Positions 16,749 through 26,458 of a DNA stretch of 51,657 bases are shown here, piece by piece. The stretch spans positions 1 to 51,657 of the forward strand of contig NZ_LMFZ01000017.1 in the NCBI RefSeq assembly GCF_001427305.1, read 5' to 3'. Under the pieces are notes generated by a model, which saw nothing but the letters and a program-made list of their open reading frames with translations, searched no databases and had not been told where the DNA came from. The stretch is from Duganella sp. Root1480D1 (GTDB lineage Bacteria; Pseudomonadota; Gammaproteobacteria; Burkholderiales; Burkholderiaceae_D). Each line of letters begins with the position of its first letter. The stretch's first letter is position 1. The position numbers and the translations under genes are program-made.

Positions 16749-17999
16749 TTATGCAAACTTGCGCAATGCATCACGTGCCAGGCCGGCGCCGATGCTGCCG
16801 AACAGGTCACCTTCTACGCGGCGGGCACCCGGCACCATCGCTGCGATGCGTTCGCGCAGCAGGCGCACGCCGCTGGAGCCGCCGGTGAAGAAAATGGTGT
16901 CCACCTGGGCAGGCTGCACACCAGCATCGCCCAGAAGTTGGGTCACAGTGGCGCCGACGCTGGTCACCAGGTGATCTACGGCGCCATCGAAACCGCTGCG
17001 CGTTACATCCAGCAGCACCGGCGGCGCGAAACGCTCAAGGTTGAGCTGAACCTGGTCGGCAGTGGACAGCCCGATCTTGGCCTCCTCCACTTTCAACGCC
17101 AGCCAGTGCCCTGCGCGCTCCTCGATCAGGTGCTGCAGGCGTTCCAGCTTGGCCGGCTCGCGCGCATCGCGGATCATTTCGGTCAACTGCGCCTGCATCT
17201 TGCGGGTGTATGCCAGGTTGATGGTATGCCAGGTCGCGAGGTTGAAGTAATAGCTGGACGGCACCTCGGCTCCGCTCAGGAACTGGCTGCCATAGCCCAG
17301 CAGCGGCATCACACTCGACAGGCTGAGGTATTTATCGAAATCGGTACCGCCGATATGCACGCCGCCGGTGGCCAGGATATCGTCCCCCCGCTCGCTGCGT
17401 GCCACGCGGTCAGGGCCCAGGCGCACCAGGGTAAAGTCAGAGGTACCGCCGCCGATGTCGGCGATCAGGACCAGCTCTTCGCGGTCGATCTGCGACTCGT
17501 ATTCGAATGCCGCCGCAATCGGCTCGTACTGGAAGGCCACCTCGCGGAAGCCGACGCTGCGCGCGATTTCGGCAAGGGTGTCTTCAGCCAGCTGGTCTGC
17601 GGCCTTGTCATCATCGATGAAATGCACCGGGCGGCCCATCACCACATGGTCGAAATGGCGCCCGGCAGCGCTTTCTGCGCGGCGCTTCACTTCTCCGATG
17701 AACTGCGACAGCAACAGGCGGAATGGCAGCGCGCGGCCGCCAACCTCTGTCTGGCCGTCGATCAGGCTGGTGCCCAGCAGGCTTTTCAGGGAGCGCATCA
17801 GGCGGCCCTCGCAGCCGGCCAGGTACTCGGCCAGGGCCGCGCGGCCGTAGCTGGTTTCCTCGTCTTCCGCGTTGAAGAAGACCACCGATGGCAGGGTCAT
17901 CTTGCCATCCTCGAGCTCCAGCATGATGGGCTGGCCGGGGCGCACCCATCCTACGGTGGAGTTGGAAGTGCCAAAGTCGATGCCGCAAGCCTGTGCCAT
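16749..17999 (-). CDS. yegD: YegD-type Hsp70-family protein
   Basis: A protein of about 416 residues. It has the actin-fold ATPase of Hsp70: phosphate 1 loop GIDFGTSNSTVGW at the N-terminus, phosphate 2 loop IADIGGGTSDFTLV near residue 200 and an adenosine loop FFTGGSSGVRLLRERI near residue 380. There is no substrate-binding beta domain or lid, as expected for YegD (about 450 residues). The client is unknown. I chose MAQACGIDFG as start because it places the ATPase loop where the family has it; the frame is open upstream to 18062. Confidence 0.85.
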   Translation of the reverse strand: MAQACGIDFGTSNSTVGWVRPGQPIMLELEDGKMTLPSVVFFNAEDEETSYGRAALAEYLAGCEGRLMRSLKSLLGTSLIDGQTEVGGRALPFRLLLSQFIGEVKRRAESAAGRHFDHVVMGRPVHFIDDDKAADQLAEDTLAEIARSVGFREVAFQYEPIAAAFEYESQIDREELVLIADIGGGTSDFTLVRLGPDRVARSERGDDILATGGVHIGGTDFDKYLSLSSVMPLLGYGSQFLSGAEVPSSYYFNLATWHTINLAYTRKMQAQLTEMIRDAREPAKLERLQHLIEERAGHWLALKVEEAKIGLSTADQVQLNLERFAPPVLLDVTRSGFDGAVDHLVTSVGATVTQLLGDAGVQPAQVDTIFFTGGSSGVRLLRERIAAMVPGARRVEGDLFGSIGAGLARDALRKFA

Positions 18000-18168
18000 C
18001 TTAATCATCCGAAACCAAAAGGGGCGGTATTTTAACAGAGAGCGGCGCGGCTTGGGCACCACACCAGAGCCCGGTTTGGGGCTTGTAAACGCAGGGAAAC
18101 TATTGCCATGTGGTAAGATTGGAGTTTATTTTCAAAATCGCAAGCATTAACGCCGCAAACCCGCATTC

Positions 18169-19260
18169 ATGCGCCAAACCACGCCACAAGCTGTGATCAG
18201 CCTTGCCGAGCAAAAGGCCATCATCCTCCAGGAGGGACGCCGCGTCACCTCCTATGATGTTGCGCTCGTGGCAGGCGTATCGCAATCGGCGGTTTCGCGC
18301 TGCTTCAAGCCGGGCGCCAGTGTATCGAAGGCCACTTATGCGCGCGTGATGAAGGCGGCCGAGGGGTTGGAATACATCCCGAATGCCGCCGCGCGCAGCC
18401 TGATCACGCGCCGCACCAATATCGTGGCGATCGTCGTGTCCCATACCAGCATGCTGTACAACCCGGCTGCCTTGTCGGAACTTAGCCAGCAGCTGAACCG
18501 CCGCGGCAAGCGCGCCCTGCTCTTCACCATGCAGCACGAAGGGGAGATTGAAAGCATCCTGACCGAGATCTGGCAGTTCCAGGTCGATGGCGTGGTGGCT
18601 GCGTCGAAGCTGACCGCGGCGCATGTCGACGAATTCAGGCGCCGCAAAGTGCCGCTGGTGGTGTTTAACCGCCACCTGCGCGATTTGAACGTCAACACCG
18701 TATTGTGCGACCAGTATGAGGCCAGTCGCGCCCTGGTGACCCGCCTGGCGGGCGCCGGACACCGGCAGTTTGCCTTGATCGGCGGACCGGCCCAGAATTC
18801 CGTGGCGGGCGAGCGCTTGCGCGGTGCACTGGACCGTATCGCTGAACTGGGGCTGCCGGAGGCGCCGGTGTTCCATGGTTGCTTCGACTATTCCAGCGGC
18901 GTGGCCGGCCTGCATGAGCTGATTGCGCGCATTGGCGCGGTACCTGATACGGTGATTTGCGGGAATGATGCGATGGCCATGGGCTGCGTGGACGCGGCGC
19001 GCCAGCATTTGCACATCGACGTGCCGTCGCAGATGTCGGTGGTCGGCTGCGATGCCGTTGAAGGTTCGCATTGGTTGAGCTACGAGCTCACTACGCTCAA
19101 GCAGCCATTGCACAAGATGGCGGTGGCGACTGCGGATTTGATCTGCAACCTGATTGAGGCTGACGGGGAAGTCGAGGCTGAAAAGCGGGTGTTTGCTGCG
19201 CAGTTTGTTGAAGGCGAGACTGCAAGGCTGGTGGCGCCGAAGGCTGTTCTGGTTGCTTGA
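18169..19260 (+). CDS. LacI-family transcriptional regulator
   Basis: A 363-residue repressor-type protein. An N-terminal helix-turn-helix (about 22-70, VTSYDVALVAGVSQSAVSRC, with hinge YIPNAAARSL) is followed by a periplasmic-binding-protein-like sensor domain (about 80-345) with the usual VSHTSM and CGNDAMAMG elements. The ligand is probably a sugar or related metabolite. No sugar operon lies beside it, so its targets are elsewhere or unknown. It is divergent from the yegD-like gene by about 170 bp and ends at a strong bidirectional hairpin shared with cphA. A LacI-type operator occurs far right, at 43675. Confidence 0.9.
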   Translation: MRQTTPQAVISLAEQKAIILQEGRRVTSYDVALVAGVSQSAVSRCFKPGASVSKATYARVMKAAEGLEYIPNAAARSLITRRTNIVAIVVSHTSMLYNPAALSELSQQLNRRGKRALLFTMQHEGEIESILTEIWQFQVDGVVAASKLTAAHVDEFRRRKVPLVVFNRHLRDLNVNTVLCDQYEASRALVTRLAGAGHRQFALIGGPAQNSVAGERLRGALDRIAELGLPEAPVFHGCFDYSSGVAGLHELIARIGAVPDTVICGNDAMAMGCVDAARQHLHIDVPSQMSVVGCDAVEGSHWLSYELTTLKQPLHKMAVATADLICNLIEADGEVEAEKRVFAAQFVEGETARLVAPKAVLVA

Positions 19261-19313
19261 AAACCGGCAAACCGGGGTCTGATCCTGTGGGTCAGACCCC
19301 GCCTTACCGGTTT
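19261..19313. terminator. Bidirectional hairpin between lacI-type gene and cphA
   Basis: Nested perfect stems: AAACCGG (19261-19267) pairs with CCGGTTT (19307-19313), and GGGGTCTGA (19274-19282) pairs with TCAGACCCC (19292-19300). The flanks give A- and T-runs on either strand only weakly. It fills the gap between two convergent stops, so it likely ends both transcripts; the inner GGTCTGA/TCAGACC unit resembles dispersed hairpins common in this bacterial family. Confidence 0.7.
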
Positions 19314-21883
19314 CAGCCAGCAGCAATCCGGTTGGCGATGTGCCGCAGCGACTCTTCCACCTGGTCCACCAGGATCAGGCACAGGTCACCATCCTGCAAA
19401 CGATCCATCGCCGTATCAATCGCGATGAACTCACCGGTAATCTGGTCGATGTTCCTGGTGCGGCTTGCGCCTTCCAGGCCCTGGCGCAGCAAGCCAACCA
19501 CTTCGCCGTCAGCACGGCCGCGCTGGCAGGCGTCCTGGTACAGGATCACATCGTCAAATGCTTTGCCCAGAATTTCGGTCTGCTCGCGGATATCCTGGTC
19601 GCGGCGGTCGCCTGCACCCGAAATCACGACGGAGCGGCGCTTGGCAGGCATCGCATCAACCGCCTGCACCAGTGCCAGCATCGCATCCGGATTGTGGCCA
19701 TAGTCCGCAATCACAGTCGCGCCGCGGTACTTGAAGATATTGAAGCGGCCCGGCGCATTGTGGCTGTCAGTGGTGAAGCTCAGCAAGCCGCGGCGGATCG
19801 CATCCCAGTCGACGCCCGCGGCCCAAGCCGCCGCCACCGCCGCCATGGTGTTCTCCACCTGGAAACCGATGGTGCCGTTGAAAGTGATCGGCACGTCCGC
19901 CAGCGGAATACGCTGCTCGTTCTTGCCTTCCACCGCCACCAGCTGGCCATTTTCGATATACACCGTGCGCTTGCCCTGGGCCAGATGCGTTGCCACCACT
20001 GGATGGTAGCGGTCCGCGCCAAAGAAGATCACCTTGCCCTTGCACTTGGCAGCCATGGCGGCCACGATTGGGTCGGTTGCGTTCAGTACGGCATAGCCAT
20101 GCTCGTCCACGTTCATCACGATCACGCGCTTCAGCACCGCCAGGTCTTCCACGGTGGTGATGTAATTCAGGCCCAGGTGGTCGCCGGCGCCGATATTGGT
20201 CACCACGGCCACTTTGCAGCGGTCATAAGCCAGGCCTTCGCGCAGGATGCCGCCACGGGCGGTCTCGAACACGGCTGCATCCACATCAGGGTGCTGCAGC
20301 ACATTGCGCGCCGAGCGCGGGCCGGAGCAGTCGCCGGAGTCGATCTGGCGGCCGTTGACGTACACGCCGTCGGTATTGGTCATGCCCACGCGCAGGCCGG
20401 AAGACGCGATCAGGTGCGCAGTCAGGCGCACGGTGGTGGTCTTGCCGTTTGTGCCGGTAACCGCGATGACCGGAATGCGGCCGTCGTCGCCTTCCGGGAA
20501 CATTGTGTTGATGATCGCTTCGCCGATCGGACGGCCCTTGCCGTAGGAAGGCGACAAGTGCATGCGCAGGCCAGGCGCGGCATTCACTTCCACCACGCCG
20601 CCATTCTGTTCTTCGATAGGACGCAGTACGGAATCGCACACCACGTCCACGCCGCAGATATCGAGGCCGATCATCTGCGCCGCTTCCACCGCGCGCGCTG
20701 CCACTTCCGGATGCACGTCGTCGGTCACGTCGGTGGCGGAGCCGCCAGTCGACAGGTTGGCGTTATTGCGCAGCACCACGCGCTGGCCGATCGGCGGCAC
20801 GGAGTCCGCAGCCAGGCCTTGCAGCGCCAGGCGCGCCAGCGCGATATCGTCGAAACGGATCTTGGTCAGCGCGGTGCCGTGGCCGGTGCCGCGGCGCGGG
20901 TCGGAGTTGACGATGTCCACCAGTTCACGCACGGAGTGCACGCCATCGCCCACCACGTGCGGAGGATCGCGGCGCGCAGCAGCGACCAGCTTGTTGCCGA
21001 TCACCAGCAGGCGGAAGTCATGGCCTGCCAGGAAGCGCTCGACCATGATGTCGTCGCGGAACTCCTTGGCCGCGTTGTAGGCGGCGATGGTCTGCTCACG
21101 AGTGGTGATATTGACGGTCACGCCCTTGCCCTGGTTGCCGTCCTTCGGCTTGACCACGACCGGCAGGCCGATTTCCAGCGCGGCTTTCCATGCGTCTTCT
21201 GCGTCTTCGGCGGTGCGACCGGTAGGCACCGGCACGCCGGCTGCATCCAGCAGTTTCTTGGTCAGTTCCTTGTCCTGCGCGATGGTTTCCGCAATCGCGC
21301 TGGTGCTGTCCATTTCAGCGGCCTGGATACGGCGCTGTTTCGAACCCCAGCCGAAGCTCACCATCGAACCTTCGGTCATGCGGCGGAACGGGATCTTGCG
21401 CGCCACGGCGGCGTGCACGATGGAGCCGGTCGATGGGCCCAGGCGCACGTCCTCGTCCAGCTCGCGCAGCTCGTGCAGCGCGGCAGCCAGGTCGAACGGG
21501 GTGTCGTCCACCGCGGCCTTGATCAGCTTTTCAGCCCATTCAACGGCCAGGCGGCCTACCGCTTCTTCGGTGTACTCGACGACCATCTGGTAGATACCTT
21601 CTTCCAGCGTCTGCGTCGTGCGGCTGAACGTGACCGGGCAGCCCGCTTCGGCTTGCAGGCCCAGGGTTGCCAGTTCCAGCACGTGCGCCATCGGGATGGT
21701 GTCGGCATGGCCGTCCGGCTGCAACTGCGCCAGGCGTGGGAAGCGGGTGCGCAGGCGCACTTCGAAACCAGGGATCTTGTCGACGGAGCGTTCATCCGGC
21801 GCGCAGGACACGATGGCCTCTACAGCCGTATGGTGGCTCCACAGATTAGGGCCGCGCAGTGCGCGGAGGCGAATAACTTCCAT
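19313..21883 (-). CDS. cphA: Cyanophycin synthetase (active-type CphA)
   Basis: An 856-residue enzyme, close to the usual length of about 870. It polymerises aspartate and arginine into cyanophycin using ATP. An N-terminal domain (1-160) is followed by an ATP-grasp domain (about 200-460, VVVKPKDGNQGKGVTV and VVEVNAAPGLRMHL), which adds Asp, and a Mur-ligase-like domain (about 470-856) with an intact P-loop GTNGKTTT (477-484), which adds Arg. It lies 12 bp downstream of cphA' and is surely co-transcribed with it. No cyanophycinase or isoaspartyl dipeptidase gene is present in the window. Confidence 0.96.
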   Translation of the reverse strand: MEVIRLRALRGPNLWSHHTAVEAIVSCAPDERSVDKIPGFEVRLRTRFPRLAQLQPDGHADTIPMAHVLELATLGLQAEAGCPVTFSRTTQTLEEGIYQMVVEYTEEAVGRLAVEWAEKLIKAAVDDTPFDLAAALHELRELDEDVRLGPSTGSIVHAAVARKIPFRRMTEGSMVSFGWGSKQRRIQAAEMDSTSAIAETIAQDKELTKKLLDAAGVPVPTGRTAEDAEDAWKAALEIGLPVVVKPKDGNQGKGVTVNITTREQTIAAYNAAKEFRDDIMVERFLAGHDFRLLVIGNKLVAAARRDPPHVVGDGVHSVRELVDIVNSDPRRGTGHGTALTKIRFDDIALARLALQGLAADSVPPIGQRVVLRNNANLSTGGSATDVTDDVHPEVAARAVEAAQMIGLDICGVDVVCDSVLRPIEEQNGGVVEVNAAPGLRMHLSPSYGKGRPIGEAIINTMFPEGDDGRIPVIAVTGTNGKTTTVRLTAHLIASSGLRVGMTNTDGVYVNGRQIDSGDCSGPRSARNVLQHPDVDAAVFETARGGILREGLAYDRCKVAVVTNIGAGDHLGLNYITTVEDLAVLKRVIVMNVDEHGYAVLNATDPIVAAMAAKCKGKVIFFGADRYHPVVATHLAQGKRTVYIENGQLVAVEGKNEQRIPLADVPITFNGTIGFQVENTMAAVAAAWAAGVDWDAIRRGLLSFTTDSHNAPGRFNIFKYRGATVIADYGHNPDAMLALVQAVDAMPAKRRSVVISGAGDRRDQDIREQTEILGKAFDDVILYQDACQRGRADGEVVGLLRQGLEGASRTRNIDQITGEFIAIDTAMDRLQDGDLCLILVDQVEESLRHIANRIAAG

Positions 21884-21895
21884 TCCTGGTAATCC

Positions 21896-24073
21896 TTAGT
21901 TTTTCTTGGTATTCCACTCGAAGGTGCGCAGCGCGGCACCGATCAGGTCCGGCGACAGGCCCATGGCCCAACCAGCACCAATCGCGGCCAATACAGCTTC
22001 CTTGCGATCCTCGCCGCTCGCCGGCAGGCAGGACGGCGGCAGCACTGCCAGCTCGTCGCGGCCGGCAGCCATGACGAAACCGCCATCGCGCAGGAACACG
22101 GCACGGCCGCCATCCTGGCGGTGCGAGTCGATTGCCGGCACGTGTTCGTCGGTGCCGTAGAAAATCACGTCGCCGTCGCACAGTTCGGCCATTTCGACCA
22201 CTTGGGCATCGGAGGCATTCAGCACGGCTGCACCTTCCGGCAACACGACGTCGACCTGGGTGCGCAGCACGCCGAACATCTGTTCCGGGGTGTTGATAAA
22301 GAACTCGCCCAGACCCTCGTGGCCGGCGGCGTCAGTCACCACGCCCACCATGCACTTGTCGTAAGAGAAGCCTTCGCTCAGGATCATGCGCCCGGCATTC
22401 GCGAACACTGCTGCTTCCACATTCTTGTTCAGCAGCAGGCGCTCGCCGGATTCCCATTCGGACAGTGGGCCGCGCGCGACGTTACGGCCGTTCAGGAACA
22501 CGCCCTGCTCGGTTGCGGTGCCGACGTAGCGGCCGCTCATTTGCAGCAGCCATCCGATCAGGCGCGCGATCAGCGCATTCTGGCGGCTGCCGGCCACGCC
22601 CACGATCGGGATGCGGCCATCGTCGTCTTCAGCGAACAGTTGATCGGCAATCGCGTGGCCGACCGGACGTGCAACGCCGCCGGCGGCTGGCTTCAGGTGG
22701 GCCAGCAGGCCCGGGCTCGCGTTCACTTCGATGATCGCGCCACCTTGCTCTTCCAGCGGCCGAGAGATGTCGGCCGCAACCAGGTCGATGCCGGCGATGT
22801 CCAGGCCAATGGTGCGTGCTGCCAGCGCTGCCATTTCAGCAACAGCCGGGTGCACCAGGTCGGTCACGTCGTTGGCCACGTTGCCGTTCAGCTGGATCAG
22901 GACCTTGCGGCCTGAGTCCACCACGGAGTCCGGCGTCAGGCCCTGGCGTTTCAGGTCCAGCAGCACTTCTTCCGACTCGCGCGGCTGCACGATATTCAAC
23001 GGGAATTCTTCGGTGGTGCCGCGGCGAGGATCAGTGTTGATCTGGCTGTCCACCAGGCCCTGAACCGAGGACTTGCCGTCGCCAGTCACCCACAGCGATT
23101 CGCCCATGGAGGCAGCCACCATGCGGCGGCCAACGACCAGCAGGCGGTGTTCATTACCAACGATGAACTTCTCGACGATCACACTCTTGCTGCCGCCACG
23201 CACCACGGCGATATCGTAGGCAGCGCGCACGTCGGCTTCGGTCATCAGGTTCAGCGACACGCCACGGCCATGGTTGCCGTCGTAGGGCTTGACAGCGACC
23301 GGCAGGCCGATGTCCTGCGCTTCTTCCCACGCTTCATCCGCGCTCTTGACCAGGGTACCTTCCGGCACAGGCACGCCGACAGACTTCAGCAAGTCCTTGG
23401 TCATGTCCTTGTCGGAGGCAATGCCTTCGGCGATGGCGGAAGTGTTGTCGGTTTCCGCAGTCCAGATGCGGCGCTGGCGCGCGCCGTGGCCCAGCTGCAC
23501 CAGGTTGCCGTCGGTCAGGCGGATGTGCGGGATCTTGCGGTCGGTCGCAGCGTCCACGATGGAGGCGGTCGATGGGCCCAGGCACAGCGATTCGACCATC
23601 GAGGTCAGTTTTCCAACGGTGGCGGCCAGGTCGTATGGCTTGTCGTCGATGGCAGCCATCAGCAAGTCTTTGCCAGCGGCCAGCGCGGCGCGGCCAACCT
23701 GTTCCTGGCGAGTGCGGAATGCCATTTTGTAAATGCCGCTGCCTTCCGCGGTCTGGCGGGTCTTGCCGAAGCCGGTACGCATGCCGGCCAGGTTTTGCAA
23801 CTCGAGTACGACGTGTTCGAGGATGTGGCCGGCGTAGGTGCCGTCGCGCAGTCGCTCGAGGAAGCCGCCGCGCTCACCGACGCCGCAGCGATGCTCGACC
23901 AGGCCTGGCAGGAAGCCGATCAAGCGTTCATAAAAACCGGGGAGTTTGTTCGAGGGGTAGTTTTCAAGCTCGCCGATATCCAGCCAAGCCTCGATCACCG
24001 GGCGATAGGTCCAGATGTTCGGTCCGCGCAGGTGTGTTACACGGAGAAACTCAATGTCTTTCTTTTTTGTCAT
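21896..24073 (-). CDS. cphA': Cyanophycin synthetase paralogue CphA' with degenerate Mur-ligase P-loop
   Basis: A 725-residue paralogue of the next gene, shortened at the C-terminus. The ATP-grasp part is well kept (VAVKPYDGNHGRGVSL near 260 and AIIEVNASPGLLAHL near 447), but the position of the Mur-ligase P-loop reads VAGSRQNA (493-500), with no Gly-Lys-Thr, so ATP-dependent Arg addition is unlikely. Burkholderiales commonly carry such a second gene, and cyanobacterial CphA2 enzymes with a similar loss use beta-Asp-Arg dipeptides. A dipeptide polymerase, a partner subunit or an inactive regulator are all possible. It is the first gene of the operon. Confidence 0.93.
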   Translation of the reverse strand: MTKKKDIEFLRVTHLRGPNIWTYRPVIEAWLDIGELENYPSNKLPGFYERLIGFLPGLVEHRCGVGERGGFLERLRDGTYAGHILEHVVLELQNLAGMRTGFGKTRQTAEGSGIYKMAFRTRQEQVGRAALAAGKDLLMAAIDDKPYDLAATVGKLTSMVESLCLGPSTASIVDAATDRKIPHIRLTDGNLVQLGHGARQRRIWTAETDNTSAIAEGIASDKDMTKDLLKSVGVPVPEGTLVKSADEAWEEAQDIGLPVAVKPYDGNHGRGVSLNLMTEADVRAAYDIAVVRGGSKSVIVEKFIVGNEHRLLVVGRRMVAASMGESLWVTGDGKSSVQGLVDSQINTDPRRGTTEEFPLNIVQPRESEEVLLDLKRQGLTPDSVVDSGRKVLIQLNGNVANDVTDLVHPAVAEMAALAARTIGLDIAGIDLVAADISRPLEEQGGAIIEVNASPGLLAHLKPAAGGVARPVGHAIADQLFAEDDDGRIPIVGVAGSRQNALIARLIGWLLQMSGRYVGTATEQGVFLNGRNVARGPLSEWESGERLLLNKNVEAAVFANAGRMILSEGFSYDKCMVGVVTDAAGHEGLGEFFINTPEQMFGVLRTQVDVVLPEGAAVLNASDAQVVEMAELCDGDVIFYGTDEHVPAIDSHRQDGGRAVFLRDGGFVMAAGRDELAVLPPSCLPASGEDRKEAVLAAIGAGWAMGLSPDLIGAALRTFEWNTKKN

Positions 24074-24141
24074 GTTTTAGCTCTTGTACCTCTTGCGGTA
24101 TACTCCGCCCGTCCTTCTATTTTCCCACTGTTTCGCAATTC

Positions 24142-24155
24142 TTGCCACTTGGCAA
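24142..24155. promoter_or_regulatory. Palindrome in the cyanophycin divergent promoter
   Basis: A dyad (TTGCCA-CT-TGGCAA) lies in the 105-bp gap between the divergent cphA' and ABC transporter genes, 24 bp before the transporter ATG. It is a candidate shared operator for both transcripts. A TATACT hexamer at 24099 on the + strand may be a -10 element; no good -35 was seen. Confidence 0.45.
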
Positions 24156-24178
24156 AGAGTGCCGGAGTCTGATCCACA

Positions 24179-26458
24179 ATGATAACAAACCAACTTTCCT
24201 CTGAGCTCAGCCTGACAGAACTTCCCGACAGGTGGCGCACAGAGTTACCAGCGCTCGCACCCGAAGAAAACGTACTCAGCGCGCTGGAGGTTGACCTGGA
24301 CTCCAAGCTTCACTTCAACAAAGGCCTGGTGCTCCTCACGGAGCGCCGCATTATGGCACGTGCGCCCGGTGAAACGGTATGGCGAGATTGGACTTATCGA
24401 CCTGGCATGTCGCTAAAACTGCACGACCACGCCGGCGTCGGCCACCTGGAACTGGTGGATGAAACGCAGCGCCTGGCCGCGTGGCGCTTCACACTCGGCC
24501 AAAACCTGTTGGCGATCCGCCTGTCCGAAAACTTCCCGCGGCTGCAGGAAGCGCACGTGCACGGCAAGCCGCTGCAGCAAATTGAACAGAACTCCTGCCC
24601 TACCTGCAAGGCGCCTTTGGAGCCGGACCAGGAAGAATGCCCGGTCTGCACCAAGGTCGTTCACACGCCGCCTTCCACCTGGACCCTGTTCCGCCTGTGG
24701 CGCTTTGCCAAGCCTTACCAATGGCAGTTGGCACTTGGCTTTGCCATGATGCTGCTGTCTACCGGCGCGCACCTGATCCCGCCGTACATCATCATGCCGC
24801 TGACCGACAATGTGCTGATCCCTTACCAGAATGGCAAGCCGGTGGAGCATATGCTGGTGGTGCAATACATGGCGGCCCTGACCGGCGCCGCCGTCTTGGC
24901 CTGGGTCTTCGGCTGGGCCAAGACCTACGTGCTGGCCCTGGTTTCCGAGCGCATCGGCGCCGACCTGCGCACCACGACCTACGAACACCTGCTGCGCATG
25001 TCGCTGGAATACTTCGGCGGCAAGCGTACCGGCGACCTGATGTCGCGTATCGGTTCCGAGTCGGACCGCATCTGCGTCTTCCTGTCGCTGCACCTGCTGG
25101 ATTTCGCCTCCGACGTCCTGATGATCATCATGACCGGCCTGATCCTGTTCACCATCGATCCATGGCTGGCCGTTGCGACGCTGCTGCCGCTGCCGTTCAT
25201 CGCCTGGATGATCCACCTGGTGCGCGACAAGCTGCGCACCGGCTTTGAAAAGATCGACCGCGTGTGGGGCGAAGTCACCAACGTGCTGGCCGATACCATT
25301 CCAGGCATCCGCGTGGTGAAAGCCTTTGCGCAGGAAACCCGCGAAGCGACCCGCTTCCGCACCGCCAACAAACACAACCTCGCCGTCAACGACAAGTTGA
25401 ACAAGGTATGGTCGCTGTTCTCGCCGACAGTGTCCTTCCTGACCGAATTGGGCATCCTGGTGATCTATGTGTTCGGCATCTGGATGATCTCCAAGCACAA
25501 CATCACCGTCGGTGTATTGAGCTCCTTTGTCCTTTACGCCAACCGCTTCTACGGCAAGCTGGATTCCATGAGCCGCATCGTGTCGGTGACGCAGAAATCC
25601 GCTTCCGCGGCCAAGCGCATCTTCGACATCCTGGACCACGTTTCGAGCGTGCCCGATCCGGTGCAGCCGGTGAAGGTCGAGAAGGTCCGCGGCGACATTA
25701 CCTTGCGCGAAGTGGGCTTCCGCTACGGTAACCGTGCCGTCAACCGCGGCGTGAACCTGGAGATCAAGGCCGGCGAAATGATTGGCCTGGTAGGCCATTC
25801 CGGCTCCGGCAAGTCGACCCTGGTCAACCTGATCTGCCGCTTCTACGACGTGGCGGAAGGCGCGATCCTGCTCGATGGCCAGGACATTCGCAACTTTGCC
25901 GTATCGGACTACCGCCGCAATATCGGCCTGGTGCTGCAGGAACCGTTCCTGTTCTTCGGTACCATCGCGGAAAACATCGCTTACGGCAAGCCTGAAGCGA
26001 CCCGCGAAGAGATCATGAAGGCTGCCCGCGCAGCGCACGCCCACGACTTCATCCTGCGCCTGCCGCAGGGCTACGACTCGATGGTGGGTGAACGCGGCCA
26101 GGGCCTGTCGGGCGGTGAGCGCCAGCGCATTTCGATTGCACGCGCCCTGCTGATCGATCCACGCATCCTGATCCTGGACGAGGCGACTGCTTCGGTGGAC
26201 TCGGAAACCGAAAAAGAAATCCAGAAGGCATTGGACAACCTGGTGGCCGGCCGCACGACGATCGCGATTGCCCACCGTCTGTCGACGCTGCAGCGTGCCA
26301 ATCGCCTGGTGGTGATGGATCGCGGCAAGGTGGTTGAGGAAGGCCCGCATGAGGAATTGATGGCCAGGGAAGGGGCCTACTACCGCCTCTATCAGGCGCA
26401 GGCACGTAACGTCGATACCGACATGGATGACAAGGCAAAGAGCCGTGAAGATGATTAA
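24179..26458 (+). CDS. Cyanophycin-associated ABC transporter (exporter type)
   Basis: A 759-residue half-transporter fused to an unusual N-terminus. Residues about 30-120 look like a bacterial PH-like domain (FNKGLVLLTERRIMA and RLAAWRFTLGQNLLAIRL); Cys140, 143, 154 and 157 form a CxxC-x10-CxxC zinc ribbon. An exporter-type six-helix domain (about 175-465) and an ATPase domain (about 500-745) follow, with Walker A GHSGSGKST, signature LSGGERQRISIARAL and Walker B ILILDEATA. The gene is divergent from cphA' and overlaps the DUF1854 gene. Its substrate is unknown. The arrangement matches the Burkholderiales cyanophycin-associated transporter. Confidence 0.9.
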   Translation: MITNQLSSELSLTELPDRWRTELPALAPEENVLSALEVDLDSKLHFNKGLVLLTERRIMARAPGETVWRDWTYRPGMSLKLHDHAGVGHLELVDETQRLAAWRFTLGQNLLAIRLSENFPRLQEAHVHGKPLQQIEQNSCPTCKAPLEPDQEECPVCTKVVHTPPSTWTLFRLWRFAKPYQWQLALGFAMMLLSTGAHLIPPYIIMPLTDNVLIPYQNGKPVEHMLVVQYMAALTGAAVLAWVFGWAKTYVLALVSERIGADLRTTTYEHLLRMSLEYFGGKRTGDLMSRIGSESDRICVFLSLHLLDFASDVLMIIMTGLILFTIDPWLAVATLLPLPFIAWMIHLVRDKLRTGFEKIDRVWGEVTNVLADTIPGIRVVKAFAQETREATRFRTANKHNLAVNDKLNKVWSLFSPTVSFLTELGILVIYVFGIWMISKHNITVGVLSSFVLYANRFYGKLDSMSRIVSVTQKSASAAKRIFDILDHVSSVPDPVQPVKVEKVRGDITLREVGFRYGNRAVNRGVNLEIKAGEMIGLVGHSGSGKSTLVNLICRFYDVAEGAILLDGQDIRNFAVSDYRRNIGLVLQEPFLFFGTIAENIAYGKPEATREEIMKAARAAHAHDFILRLPQGYDSMVGERGQGLSGGERQRISIARALLIDPRILILDEATASVDSETEKEIQKALDNLVAGRTTIAIAHRLSTLQRANRLVVMDRGKVVEEGPHEELMAREGAYYRLYQAQARNVDTDMDDKAKSREDD

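Noticed and set aside
19340..21892. An open + strand frame of 850 codons opposite cphA, and similar long antisense frames opposite the ABC gene (24413-26704) and the EAL-CBS-GGDEF gene (10863-12674)
   Set aside because: They lie wholly opposite genes with clear domain motifs, have low-complexity His/Arg/Gln-rich translations and no ribosome sites. GC-rich third codon positions explain their openness.
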